Assembly: GCF_000005505.3 (NCBI RefSeq)
Contig: NC_016131.3
Coordinates: forward strand, 69,514,355 to 69,578,354
DNA from: Brachypodium distachyon
Taxonomy: Eukaryota; Streptophyta; Magnoliopsida; Poales; Poaceae
DNA length: 64,000 nt
Direction: 5' to 3'
Positions within the stretch are counted from its first letter, which is position 1; the number at the start of each line of letters is the position of its first letter. Below, in pieces: positions 1-12,646 of this stretch. Below the pieces are notes generated by a model. That model was not told where the DNA came from, did not search any database, and was given only the letters and a program-made list of their open reading frames with translations. The position numbers and the translations under genes are program-made.

Positions 1-1
1 A

Positions 2-929
<928 letters not shown>

Positions 930-2019
930 TTGGACAGAAGATAATTGTTGAACTGAAACAAGAGATACAATGTATATGGTTGTATCTCATGTTTTTTCTG
1001 TAAGTAGTTACTCCCTCCGTTCCTAAATACTTGTCGTGGTTTTAGTATTTAGGAACGGAGGGAGTACTTCTTTTTCATTCTCTTATATTTTCTGGCCATG
1101 CCTCGCATTTTACACTGCTGTATTTGCCTTCTCAGGTTGATTGTCAATCTTTTTTTAACCGACGGCATTACAGCTTGTTGATCTTCAGGTGCCGAAGCAA
1201 AACTCCAGCTGATTTTGCATAGTTCCGCTGTGTGGTCGGTTTCTTGATCAGTGACTACTCTCAGGCGGAAACGGTATTAGCGGTAGCTGGTTAGTATAAC
1301 AAGGTCCATTTTTTTTTCTTTCCAAAGTTGGTAGGTTCAATTTATGCTATGTTGGCTTGACGGAGATATGAGCCACATTACAATATGCGTTCCCGCGTAG
1401 CTGTAAACTTGCTTCCGCCGGGGAAGTGAGAGCAAAGCGGCTGTAATAGACAACTCTGGAGTGAACTTAAGTTCATAACTTAACACCTCAAAATTGCAGT
1501 TCAGCTCAACGTCTCATGGCTGGTTTTATCGAACTACTCCGTTGGTCCTCTTGGGAAGATATTGGAACTACTCCGTTGGTCCTCCAGGTTGGTTTTATCC
1601 TTCGGCACGTGTACAATCTTTTCTCGGTCTCTTGTACAGGACGGTTGGTTTTCATTTCGAGACGTGAGTGCCGTTACGCGCTGAAGCGATTGGGGAAGCC
1701 ACAGTTGGGCTGGGCTGCTAGGTGTGGCCGGCGGTGCATGGCAACGCTTGCGCGTAACGGCTCGAGGCGTTGGAGTGAAGCCACGCTCCATCGATCGTGC
1801 CGTTGCACCTGCAACTCGACGGCGACGTGCCGACTTCCAGCCCCAAAGCCGCCTCCGAAGAACTCTCTTAATCTCAACGGAATGACGTCTCTGCCCTCAC
1901 GAAGAACTTCTGGAGATGCTGCTCACCGCAGGGGTGGATCGGTCGTTTGGCATTCGCTTCAAAAACCTCATTAGCCGCTCGGTTCTGCTCCAAATCGTTG
2001 CACAACGTTCGAACTTCAA
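930..2019. other. Spacer between METTL4-like and glycosylase genes
   Basis: It holds the 3' UTR of the METTL4-like gene, one short Stowaway MITE (1011-1064) and the presumed promoter and 5' UTR of the downstream glycosylase gene. A 20-bp word, GAACTACTCCGTTGGTCCTC, occurs twice with 36-bp spacing (1528-1547 and 1564-1583). An open frame at 1516-1974 has no recognisable domain and I do not call it a gene. No clear TATA box was found. Confidence 0.6.
1011..1064. mobile_element. Short Stowaway-type MITE
   Basis: A near-perfect 54-bp inverted repeat begins CTCCCTCCGTTCCTAAATAC and ends with its complement, and is flanked by TA dinucleotides at 1009-1010 and 1065-1066. TA target duplications and this terminus are diagnostic of Stowaway (Tc1/mariner-derived) MITEs of grasses. 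It is in the 3' flank of the METTL4-like gene and is among the shortest such elements in the window. Confidence 0.85.
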
Positions 2020-4693
2020 ATGCCGGGCGTCAAGTCGACGTCTCCGGCGAGCAGATTCCCGGAGCTCCCTCGCATCCGGACGACTCTCCCCGTAGCCAGG
2101 GGTGACGTGGTAGTAGTAAGCGCCAAGGCGCAGTGCAATAATACGAAATCGAAGGCAGAGAAGAAAGGGGAGAAGCGGCGAAAGAGTGGTACTAGGGGAG
2201 AATGTGGTGAATCCGCACCGTCAGCAAGGCTTTGGAGCCCGCCGTCGCTGCCGCTACGCAACCTGGAGCTGGGGAAGAGGAGGTGCTCCTGGATCACTGC
2301 CAACTCTGGTGAGTTTACTCTGTACTGGACTACTGGAATGGTACTCATTTAGTACAATGCAATTTTTTTCACCTTTCGTCCGTCTCCATTGTGGACTCAG
2401 TCTTCGAATTGATAGATGTATTTTGTGATAAAATACCTAACAAGAAGCATGTAAACTTTGAATTTTGAGCATGCATAGGGCTGTAGTACTCATAGGTCAT
2501 AGCTCCGGATGGTGCCTTTGCACCCGGTGCCTCATGTTTCTTCAGAACCACTCTATGCTGCATTCCATGATGAAGAATGGGGAGTTCCGGTCCACGATGA
2601 CCGTAAGCTGTTTGAACTGCTTGCCTTATCACAAGCCTTGGCTGAGATCACCTGGCCTGCTATTTTGAGCAAGAGGGAGGAGCTTAGGTGAGGCTTAATT
2701 TCATACTTGTGTTCATTAAACCACGCGCCAAATGGTCAGTGAAACTTCAGTCTTGTATCAGGGAGATGATTGATGGTTGTTTCAACGATGCATCCGTGTG
2801 TGAATTCAATGAGAAGAAGATAAACCAGCTGGCGAGGTCGAACGGAAGAACGCTGCTGTTGTCAGAGCAAAAGATACGAGCTGTCGCCGCAAATGCCATG
2901 CAAATGCAAAAGGTAAGAGAAATCTGGATGCTATTCTTCCAGCTGTTTGTGTGTAAATTGTTTCTTTAGTTATATTTCATTTTCACCTTCTACTTCAAAG
3001 CAGACATTGAACAGGAAAAAAAATTGTTCTTCTATTCCTCCAATCATTTATGATTGCCATTGGCCAAACGTGTATAGAGATGGAAGGTAGAAGATAGATA
3101 TGACATGTAGGCCCGTGTAGTCAGTGAGAGAAGCTAGTAATCCTGGCCGGGATTGTTCTGTTCCTAGTGCGACAAACGGCCATTGGGTTAGAATTGACCG
3201 GGATTAGTAAACACAGGGTGCCAATTTCAGGAATTAAGAGGTCGGGGTTCGATTGCGACCGTCTCTATAAGTTCAAGGTTTAAAATAGACTTTACTCGCC
3301 AAACAATGTGACGAGACATTTGGAAAACTAGGTGATTCCCCGTGTGTTGCCGCGGAAAATTCTATATGCACGTCTGAATATGATTTTAAAAACAAATGAT
3401 AATAACATGATTTAATGTAAAATAAATATGAATATTGTAGAACAAAATGATTTTTATCATTCACACAACCTATGCAAAAAAATAATAGGTGTAATTTTGA
3501 TGTGCATGAAAATTAACAATTTCGAAGAAACCAAAAAGTGAAGTTTCATCAACCTTAATATTTGCAGATCTTAAAAAAATTGACATACATACATATCATG
3601 AAAATATGTGTGTTTGGTGAAATATTTATATGCAACATGAAGATGAAAAATCTTAGGTATCAAAATATTAAATTAGAATGAACCACCAAAATGGATGGTG
3701 ATGTGGAGCATTTAAATGCCCATGATGTGCATGATGTGGATGATGATATGGACACCTTGCATCTCAAATTTGCAAACATTAATTGCACTTAGTGGGGATC
3801 AACTTTATAGTTTATATAGATAAGGATGGTACCTCCATTTACCTAATTCATATAGAGAATGAGCAAAAATTTCAAATCTAATTGCAAAACTCAACTTATT
3901 TTCTCTCATCTACTACGGAGCAAGCAGTACTAAAATGTCAAGGCAGCTGTGCTTCTTTCAGAAACAGAATGAAAATGGCAAAATCATTTTCCAACAGAAT
4001 TGTAAAGGCCCATGATCTTTCTTATGGGCCGGATGGCCCAACCTACTGCGCTTAGAGAATACAGGACTGTTGTCATATCGAATGCCAGTACCTCGAACAA
4101 CAACGCTATATGCTACTTATCCTTTGCTCTCTTGGACTAATCCTACTCTTGCATCATACTGTACTACATTGCGACCAAGTTCATTAGTATTCTTCAGTCT
4201 AACAGACTCTGCTGTTTCCTCAAAACAAAAGTGTCTTAAAACTAGCGCATCTATCACATTGTACCATGACATTTTACCCAAGACAATACACGGGCTTCCT
4301 CCTTTTACTCATGATTATTTGCCGAGTCACAATTTACCGCGATCGACTTAAACTTCTTACAAGCAGCCTTGAGTTCCATAACTTCTGGACTTCTGGTGGT
4401 GTGTTACTAACGTCAACGCACTTCTGCAGGTAGTTCAGGAATTCGGATCGTTCAGCAACTACTGCTGGAGCTTCGTGAACCACAGGCCCGTTACAAACGG
4501 CTTCCTCTACGCTCGCCGAGTACCCACCAAGACGCCCAAATCTGAAGCCATGAGCAAGGACTTGATGCGGCGAGGCTTCCAGTGCGTCGGCCCTACGACA
4601 GTCTACTCCTTCATGCAGGTCGCCGGGATCGTAAACGACCATCTGCCGTGCTGCTTCAGGTTTCAGGCGTGCAGCCCACCCCAGGGCTGCTGA
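2020..4693 (+). CDS. DNA-3-methyladenine glycosylase I (TAG) family protein
   Basis: Four coding exons, 2020-2308, 2546-2687, 2762-2912 and 4430-4693, join in frame to 281 residues with stop TGA at 4691-4693. The N-terminal 90 or so residues are basic and low-complexity (KAEKKGEKRRKS), perhaps a targeting or nuclear tail. The glycosylase domain follows: CSWITANSEPLYAAFHDEEW (first Cys and His of the zinc snap), ITWPAILSKREELR, LLLSEQKIRAVAANAMQMQK, CWSFVNHRPV, PTKTPKSEAMSKDLMRRGF, VGPTTVYSFMQVAGIVNDHL and PCC (second His and Cys). Bacterial TAG excises 3-methyladenine from alkylated DNA to start base-excision repair, and the plant members are presumed nuclear or organellar. By my alignment, the E. 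coli TAG catalytic Glu38 position is Ser (LALSQALAEITW). Intron 3 is long (1.5 kb) and repeat-bearing. The start is the first ATG giving an open frame into the domain, so the N-terminus is the least certain part. Confidence 0.88.
3310..3835. mobile_element. AT-rich block in intron 3 of the TAG gene, probably transposon-derived
   Basis: The block begins near CTAGGTGATTCCCCGTGTG and continues into GTTGCCGCGG, resembling the CCCGTGCGTTGC-type terminus seen on many short grass elements. It is AT-rich through to about 3835, where it ends near TATATAGATAAGGATGG. No coding remains or clear inverted termini are visible, so family and exact ends are undecided. It explains much of the unusual length of this intron. 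Confidence 0.35.
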
Positions 4694-7600
4694 GTGCCTG
4701 AGTTGGGATTCAAGGGTCAGGACTCAGGAAGGTGTAACCAGTTAAGTCTCCGAATTCGGCCTGAATTTTATCCTATGATTCTTTATCGTCTAGGTATATA
4801 TGTTCATTCTGTGGTTGTCTTCAGTTGTCATTGTCATGGCATTTGTACAGTACAGTTTGTGGACATATTGTGTAGATTGCACGAGTATATTAATTGTGTG
4901 AGGTCAGGTGTGGTTGCTTTCTTAACTACATGTAACATATTTGTGTTGTGGAGTGTGACATTGACTAGCTTGATGTACATGGAGTTATGGACTATATCGA
5001 ATGGTGTGTTGTTGTTTTCCGAATATCTGGTTCTAAATTGAGTTGGTGCATGAGATATGCTATGTGTTGTAGTTTTAAATTTTTTTTAAGGATGTTCTCG
5101 TTCTTCCGAAATAGATGTAAGGATGTTGTTTGGCTCTCAAAAAATGTAGCGTATGATCTTCTTAATAGCTAACTATTGGTGTCGACAACAATAGGGTCAG
5201 AGATTCATAGACAGAGACAACACAGGGATTGCTGTACATGATGACATAGGAACACAATACGTCATTCCTTATGTCATACACTTGCCTTGTATAGCAAAAC
5301 ACAAGATAAAGTTTTCTCCCCTAGAGAAGTGAGCCCCTAAACAGAAAAGCTTAGCACAAGAAAGTTCCACCCCCTTTCAGACATTCATCAACTTGTTGTT
5401 GATTAGGCAGCTAATTGGAACATCCCCATAAAATAATCACCACACAATGGCCACGTTTCGCCTCGCCATGGCCGTGATCCCCTTCCTTAAACCTCTCTCG
5501 TACACAAACCCTTTCTTTAACCCTCACGCTGGAGGTAACATTTAAATTGGAAATGCCAACTTTTACCAAAGAAAAGAAAGCCGGCCGCCCCCTCCTCGAG
5601 GACGGCTCGGCATGCGTGCATCTGGCGGCTTGCTCCACCGACACGGCCAGTGCAACACCCGCGAATATGCTGCCAGGTGTCGCCTTTACGGGACAGCCAT
5701 GTCAGCAAAGGCACGTCCATGTCATGGCAACTTCATGCTAGATGAGCACTTGTGTGAGCCTTGTGGCGTGGCCGAAGCTGATGCCCACAAAGTTTAATTT
5801 ACAGGGTTGTTTAGTGCTGATGACCGCTAATTAATTAGCATTTCGCCTTTGTTTCGATGTTCCAGAGGTCCCCTACCCTAGGAGCGAGCTTAGCTAGCCA
5901 CTGCCCCATCATTTGCTTAATTCTGTGGTTGGTGCTTAAGCTTTTAGCAATGCAACTGGGGGGGGTAACTTTTACACTTTGGATTAAGTAAGAGAAGGAA
6001 AAGAGAGAAGAACCATTAACAAACCATCATGGCCTGAGACATGCCAAGTATGCGCTCTAGCAGCTACTCTACCTAGTATAGCTTGGGGTGGAAGCTTTGC
6101 TTGCGCGCTTGCCGTCCAATGGATCGATTGATCCGCCCTCCTTAAAACGTGGCACTTTTCGTGGAAAGCCTTGGCCGGCCATGATTCCGGTTAAACTTAG
6201 CATTAACGCTGTGTCATGGAGTAAAAAACAAAGCCTCGAGTTTACACTTGTTGCCACGATGCACTCCCGCTCCGCTCCTTGTACCGAGGCTAGTTATCCT
6301 TGTGTCGCGCCCCAAGTGGAGGGCCTCTCACAATTTGAAACGTCGGCTGCAGGCTCTAGCTCCGTCAATCCTCAATTAACATGGCCCTTCTGCTAAAAGA
6401 CATGGTCGTTCTAGTATCTATAGTAAATTGGCACTTGATCCCCTTGAGCTTTCGGTGCAGTAACCACTTTGTAAATTAAACAGCAGCTGCGTGGCACCCG
6501 TTTGGTCGTCTCTTGTGGCACTTGACTAATTGACGTCCATGAAGAAGTTACATTGACTGACTCGACGGCGATCGGCGGTCAGTCATGGCAAGCTAAGCTA
6601 GCCCGCTGGAGTATTAAATCAGTCGCGTGATCACGCAAAGGCCATGGAGGAGATCGACACCGTATCAAAGCTGCACTAGACGGGGCGCGCGCCTCGAGGA
6701 CGAGGAATCCGTTGCCCCTTGCTCGGCTGCCCAATCGCCGGGCGGTGTCTTCCAACACACAACCGGATTACTAATTTGATTTTGTCAAAGCGCTACTATA
6801 GCTATAGCTAGACAGTCGACAGGCAACCTTGACCACTTGTTGAATCAAAAACAAATTCAAAAGGCAATGTTAGATTAGGTGGAGTAGGAGTGCGTCGACG
6901 TAGCTAGCCGTAGGCCCGTGAACCGAGGAGATTAGGTTCGGTGGGGGGTGAGATTAAACTAGAGATTTTATTTCGTTAATCAATCCGTTAGATTAATGGC
7001 GTCGGGATTCCGCAAGTTGGAGATGGGGAAACAGGAGCGGGAGGTGTCTGAGATAAGGATGGCACTCCCCCCACGCCTACTTGTTTAAGGCCAAAGCAAA
7101 TTAAAGCCACTGAGTCTACTAGCTGATTAACAATGGATTTGCTATAGTATGCTAGGAGCATTAAACTCGATTAGTTTACTGCCTGATGGTGTGATTCTGT
7201 GTGGTGTGCGTGATGCCAAAGGGGTATCCGAACTGTTGTACGTAGGGCTTAGCTAGCTAGGCATGTGACAAGGAATCAGTACTGTTGGGTGTTCCGCTAT
7301 ACGCTCTCTACATTTCGCATCTAATTCCAGCCTCTCTTTCGTCGATCAGAGTATTTTGTGTTGTTCACTTCACACCCCCTGAACCTAATACTACTCAATT
7401 TTTTTCACTAGGGGGTGTAGTCAATTTTCGATAGGGCAAAACGCTTTCGGTTTTGTGTAAACTGGAAGGTTGATGTAGCTTAATTGGGAGGACCAAACTG
7501 AAAAGTCGGAAGTTCTGCTGGCTGGAAGGACCAGGCTCTACGAAGCTCCCCTTCGAAAAGATATACTCCGTCGTATATGGTTGTTGAGGAACTATTATAG

Positions 7601-9120
7601 CCGTCTACATACGTGTACCCGGCCTAATTAAACAACTCTCATCAGTGTGGTCGATGATCCTTATCTGATCTCCAAAGCACGAGGACGACCTGATTGGGTT
7701 GGTAGCCAGAGTGAGGCACGCGGTAAACCACAGGCCGGGGTTAATTGGCTGCACGTGAAACGCCGACGAGCCGTACGTACCTTTGGTCAGGCTAGGGCGG
7801 CCGGCACGCCGGCCAGATAGGTCCAAAGCTATCCCGTAGTACTACTACTGATCCCACATTGCCGTTTGGTTTTCCTTTCAAGGAGTGACATGGCCAAAGC
7901 GTACACATGTGCGCATGCCATGCTCATATTACTTGAGCAATTTTTCATCCGATTGTGAAAGTAAAGGGTGGCCTAGATTTGGACTACGACGGCGTCGGAA
8001 GGAAAATTCTCCCTCTCCGCGTGTCGTCCTACCGGGTTGGAAAGAGAATGTGGACGGCGATTCTTCGCTCGTACGAAAGTGTAATAAGCTGGTCGATTCA
8101 TCATGCTTTTTGCGTCCCAATATTTTGTGGCATATGCGTGATGCATGCCTTCTTTTGCTAATCGCAATGCTGCGAATGTTAATCATTTTCTTCGAACTAA
8201 CTAATCACAGCTCGGTATTGTAAGGAGAAGGTGTGCATGGAAAGTTGTATGTAGCTCGCTTTTTTATTATGGGCAACGGCGGTATACTTTTACGGTTCTG
8301 CTATTGAAAAGTTGACTGACTTTTAGTTAGAGATCAGTTGTTGACGTGCTTAACCATCGGATCTTAATCCAACGATATCATGTTGAGGAGGGCAGAGTTG
8401 GGATGGCCTTCGAATTTTAATCCAAAGGATCTGATTTGTCAACTTAGATTTAAGACTTTTTTCTTGAAAACCAGACCAGACAACTGAGAAATAACCAGAC
8501 ACACATACTTTTAATTCAAGAATCACAAATAAGACTCTCTTTTATTTACGCGAGTCATAGTTAAGACTTAGTTTTGAACTATTGACACGTATGGCCGATT
8601 GCGTAGAATGATGGGATAGGAAGAAACCCGGCCTGTAAGTTGTAGTACAATGTTTAAATGTACCATATCTCTAGTTTAAACACATTGTACAATTCTAACA
8701 TCCACGGGCGGAGCCAGAAGAATAGTTGAGAGGGGACACTTTAAACATTCTTAAGAGGTTATAATTTAAATTAGATGGGGCATCAATGGTGAAAATTTAC
8801 AATTTGTATTGGTATATCAAAATTGAGTGGAGTATGTGATGGATCCGCCCATGCTAACATCCCCTTGAGTCGTAGCAGAGCAAAGGACAACTGCAGCTAG
8901 ATTTAAAGTCTCGTACTTATGTCATCTTTCTGAAGAAAATAAAGAAGAAAAAAGAACTTATGCCGCCTTTTCCGCTCGGCATATCAAATGCGTCTCGGAT
9001 GGGCCGACACTTGGGGCAGTTAGTGTTTCCTCATTTTGTGCCCCTTCCACGACTATCTCATATATCCACTCCCTCTTTGAACTGAATGCACCTACGAGAG
9101 TGTTTTTAGGAGAAAATGGG
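4694..9120. other. TAG gene 3' flank and anonymous intergenic DNA
   Basis: The first few hundred bases are probably 3' UTR. The rest holds no protein family I recognise. Open frames at 5547-5741, 6088-6396 and 7885-8223 have no domain, signal peptide or splice context that would support a gene. An imperfect inverted repeat pairs TACAATGTTTAAA (8646-8658) with TTTAAACACATTGTA (8675-8689). Confidence 0.5.
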
Positions 9121-9165
9121 TACTCCCTCCGTTCTGGTATATTGGTTCTTCTCATGAGACCTCTC
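9121..9165. mobile_element. Stowaway MITE terminus (fragment)
   Basis: TACTCCCTCCGTTCTGGTAT at 9121 is the left end of a Stowaway MITE, but no matching inverted right end occurs within the next several hundred bases. It is a truncated or decayed copy. Confidence 0.5.
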
Positions 9166-10280
9166 GAAGAATCATTTAAGCCTTATTAATAATGCATTGG
9201 GGGGGCTGGGGCTTAAACTTGAGATCTATTGAATCTGATCTCATAGTAAATTAAATGCACCGAACCAGCTTACTCCAAAGGTGGACAACATTGAAAACAT
9301 TGTTAAACCAATACGCCTGCCGATCAGCTACTCTCTTTTTACTGCGTTTCAAAGCTAACCATGCATCTGTAGCAGTTGATTATCTGTAGAGGTTCCCCTT
9401 TTACTTGAGAACCTTGTGGAAAGAAGGCAATGAGCTGCCCAAAGTCAAGGCAACCAACTGCTCCCGCTGTACGTTGGACAGCTGAGTAGCAGACCGGGCG
9501 GAGAGCAGTGAAAGTGCAGTAGTTCTCCTATTCGCCGGAGCAATTAAGTACGCATGCATGCAGCGATGATATTGCCTCATCTGTTGCTAAACTTGTGGTA
9601 ACGTGACAAGCAGCTAGGCCTATATACCTACACGTCCCTCGCCGGCGACACGCGCTCTCTTTGGATTTCTCTCCCTAGCTAGCTGTGCGGCTGTGTGCCT
9701 GATCATACGATACAGCTACGGAGCAGCTAGGGGATAGGCTTGCTTCTTGCTGGCTGGCTTGTTCTTTCCAGGAAATAGAAAGGCCAAACCAAGACGGCAA
9801 AGGCATGAATGGGATTCACTCATTCATTCATTCATGACATGTGCGTGCGACCTAGCTATCTATCTACTGTAGCTGTCCATCTCCTGTGAGATTTAGATTA
9901 AGCATATACGAGAAAAAGGGAGGATCGCAAGAGCACAGCACATCTCAATTGGGGGCCGCTGGCCGGGTCCCCCAAGGTCTACGTTTGGTGCACTGACTTG
10001 GCTGGCGTACGTACTAAGCCCTGCCACTTGCTGCTGGCCGGCCGGCCACTTATATCCAGTTACGACACGCGCGGGCAGATGCAATGCACAAATGTTCGCG
10101 CGCTGTCGCGGCACGGAGACAGACAGGCAGAGCCCGGGATAGCTTACTCTACTAGGTAGCTGCGAGCTGAATCGATCGATCGGCTTTTGGATACTTGGCC
10201 GCTAGCTAGGCCTGGGGCCCTGGGAGTCGGCACAAGATGCGGCCGCGCCATGTCCTCCTGTGCCGGCCGCGCGCGCTCCG

Positions 10281-10315
10281 TGCCGATGCCAATGCCGATG
10301 CCGATGCCGATGCCG
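10281..10315. repeat. GCCGAT tandem repeat
   Basis: About six hexamer units of TGCCGA/TGCCAA type (TGCCGATGCCAATGCCGATG and on) lie within a GC-rich island. The same hexamer recurs about 6.8 kb away at 17143-17165, on the other side of the HD-Zip gene. Confidence 0.8.
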
Positions 10316-12020
10316 TGCGTGGCCAGAGCAGAGGGGTCGCTTTCGCTGGAAAGGCTGGTGGGATAGCTCGGTTGGCCCCTGGCTGCTCTGCTCTGCTTTT
10401 CCCTGCTGGTGGTGCGCGCGAGGCGAGCGAGAGAACAGGAGATTTCGAGAGGGGACGGGACAGGGATGGAATGGATAGGGCCAGCTGGTGGGGGGCTGCG
10501 GCGCGCGACGCGTGGCGGCACGGCGAGGCCGGCCCCGGGCGCCGGCGGGGCCGCGTCCCATGTGCGCGCGCGAATGAGGGGCGAGGCTCTGAGCCGCGGT
10601 TGGCTCCGTCCGATGCCACGATCGATCACCCCCCACTTTGCATGGTTGGTTAATTGGCCGGGCGCACTGGCTGGCTGGATGAATGGATGGACTCTGCGCC
10701 TTTCTTATCTACACTCTTTGATTCCCTTTGGTTCTATAGCTATAGCTGCCCCCACGCCCCGGCCGTCGTCCTTGTGTGTTCTCGTCGGTCGTTTTCGCTA
10801 GGGTTGATTCTCCTTCTCTATCTATCCGGCCGGGCCGGGGTCACGTACACACGCAAGTTAAGCTAGCGATTTTCTCTTCTCCTTGGCCAGCGCCGCGCGA
10901 GCAGTAAGTAATGGTATTCGTGTCAGAGCTAGGGGGGCTTCCAAGACGTGTCCATCGAATCTTGCTGCCCTCCCTCAAATGGTTTTGGATCGACTTTTGG
11001 TCTTATACAATCAGAGATCGATCGCCCGGCGTCCCATACGGCGTTCATGCGATCGACGCACCCACACCATTTATGCATGCATCTTTCTTTCTTTCTTTCA
11101 GGGGGAGGAACAATTTAATCATCCGATGGATGGATTGATGGATGTGGAATCGCCGTCGATCCCCTCAGCTCGACCTCGTGTCGTTGTCACACGCTACCAG
11201 GCCACACGCACACCAGGGCACCTCCTGCGCGTGCACGCCGCCCGCGAATATATGTCTCTCCGCCACGCACGTCCATGTCCTGTCACTCAGCCAAAAGGAA
11301 TACTGCTAGTCAGTAGTTACTTCAAAGCTGACTAAATATACAACTAATGCGCACTCCAGATCTCAATTTGTGAAGAGACGATCAAATCATCTATCAACGA
11401 GACAATTAGACAAACTTCATGTTATATGCCTGATAGTTACAGCAAAGGTAAAAAGTCTGTGGCACACAAACTTGGTACTAAGAAAAGACCAGCAAACTAT
11501 TGCATATATTACCACTGCTGCCAAGATATTCGATTTTTTTTCTGAAAAGAAAATGAAAGCTTCCACACAATTCGCCGCTACGTGCTATAAAGTATTGCAT
11601 TATTTCACTATGTCAATCTAAAAAATTATAAGCTCAGTCTTTTGGACGTGCTCATAGTGTGCACGCATTCACAGGGTGAGTGTCCGTATGTATTGTGTTA
11701 CCTTAAAAAAATCATTTTCATAACGACGAATTATTGTGTCATTCCAACTAGATACTAGACTTGTCGTTTCCTCTGAAGATCGACATGAACGATTGTGTTC
11801 TTTCTTCGTCCTCATCCTTCCTATTTGTTTTCCCTTCTATTTTCTTCCGTGCCTCAAGGCTTCATGCTAGCTCTCCTTTTAACCCAACCTCTTCTCTCAT
11901 CATGTTCCTCCTTGTGCCCCTTATTCCCTTCTCCTGTGTGCCTAGATCACCTTACATGTGTCCCGACCAACTGCATTCGATCGATAGCATTTGCTCTCTA
12001 AGACCACGGAGCAAATGTTT

Positions 12021-12535
12021 GCATTGATTGATAGTTTTTTGCGATATAGCATTGCACGTCTAGCAGCCGAATATTGAACAAATACATTGGCAAACAGCCA
12101 CAAGTGCTAAACGATAAAGCAAATCATGTTAGAGTGACAGCAATTAGAGCCAGATAACAAGAACCGGCCAGATAGGGATATGCTTTGATCCTTGAACTCG
12201 AGGGAGGAGGCGGAGAGGTTGGTGACAAGGGTGGTCGACGGAGGTGGGATCTGAGGAAAAAAGGGGATCGGGGTTACCAGAGAGAGAAGGGGGGGGGGGG
12301 GGACATGAAATTCCTCAGGTGTTGCCACATGTTCTCTCTAACGAATCATGTAACGTTCCCAGGGCAGCCTTAGAGTTGGAGTTCATTTCTGAAAAAAGGA
12401 GGGATTTGCAGCTTATTGACATGCAAGGCGGTGATTCACTAACAATGGTCATGTGTTATGGTAATGAGTACAACACCATATATGCATACATATTATACAT
12501 TTATGGCTGTGTGCATTGATTGATAGTTTTTTGCG
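12021..12535. repeat. 23-bp direct repeat bracketing about 470 bp
   Basis: GCATTGATTGATAGTTTTTT followed by GCG is identical at 12021-12043 and 12513-12535. The interior has no inverted termini that I can see and contains the poly-G run at 12289-12302. It could be a remnant of an insertion or a local duplication. Confidence 0.55.
12289..12302. repeat. Poly-G run
   Basis: Fourteen consecutive G residues inside a purine-rich segment. Such runs vary in length between individuals and are prone to sequencing error. Confidence 0.9.
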
Positions 12536-12567
12536 GTGGAGAGACCGAACTACACATTATATGTGTA

Positions 12568-12646
12568 CTCCCTCCGTTCCAAAATAACTGACATGAATTT
12601 GTATAGATTAGACAAATCCACGTCAGTTATTTTGAGACAGAGAAAG
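12568..12646. mobile_element. Stowaway-type MITE
   Basis: A TA-flanked inverted repeat. The left arm is CTCCCTCCGTTCCAAAATAA followed by CTGACATGAATTTG, and the right arm is CAAATCCACGTCAGTTATTT followed by a decayed terminus GAGACAGAGAAAG. TA lies at 12566-12567 and 12647-12648. The diverged right end indicates an older copy. Confidence 0.8.

Noticed and set aside
1516..1974. 152-codon plus-strand frame upstream of the TAG gene
   Set aside because: No domain, and it falls in the expected promoter/5' UTR; its start contains a local duplication that keeps it open.
10144..10653. Overlapping long frames on both strands of a GC-rich island
   Set aside because: All frames are open because stops are rare at this composition; products are Arg/Ala/Pro-rich without domains.
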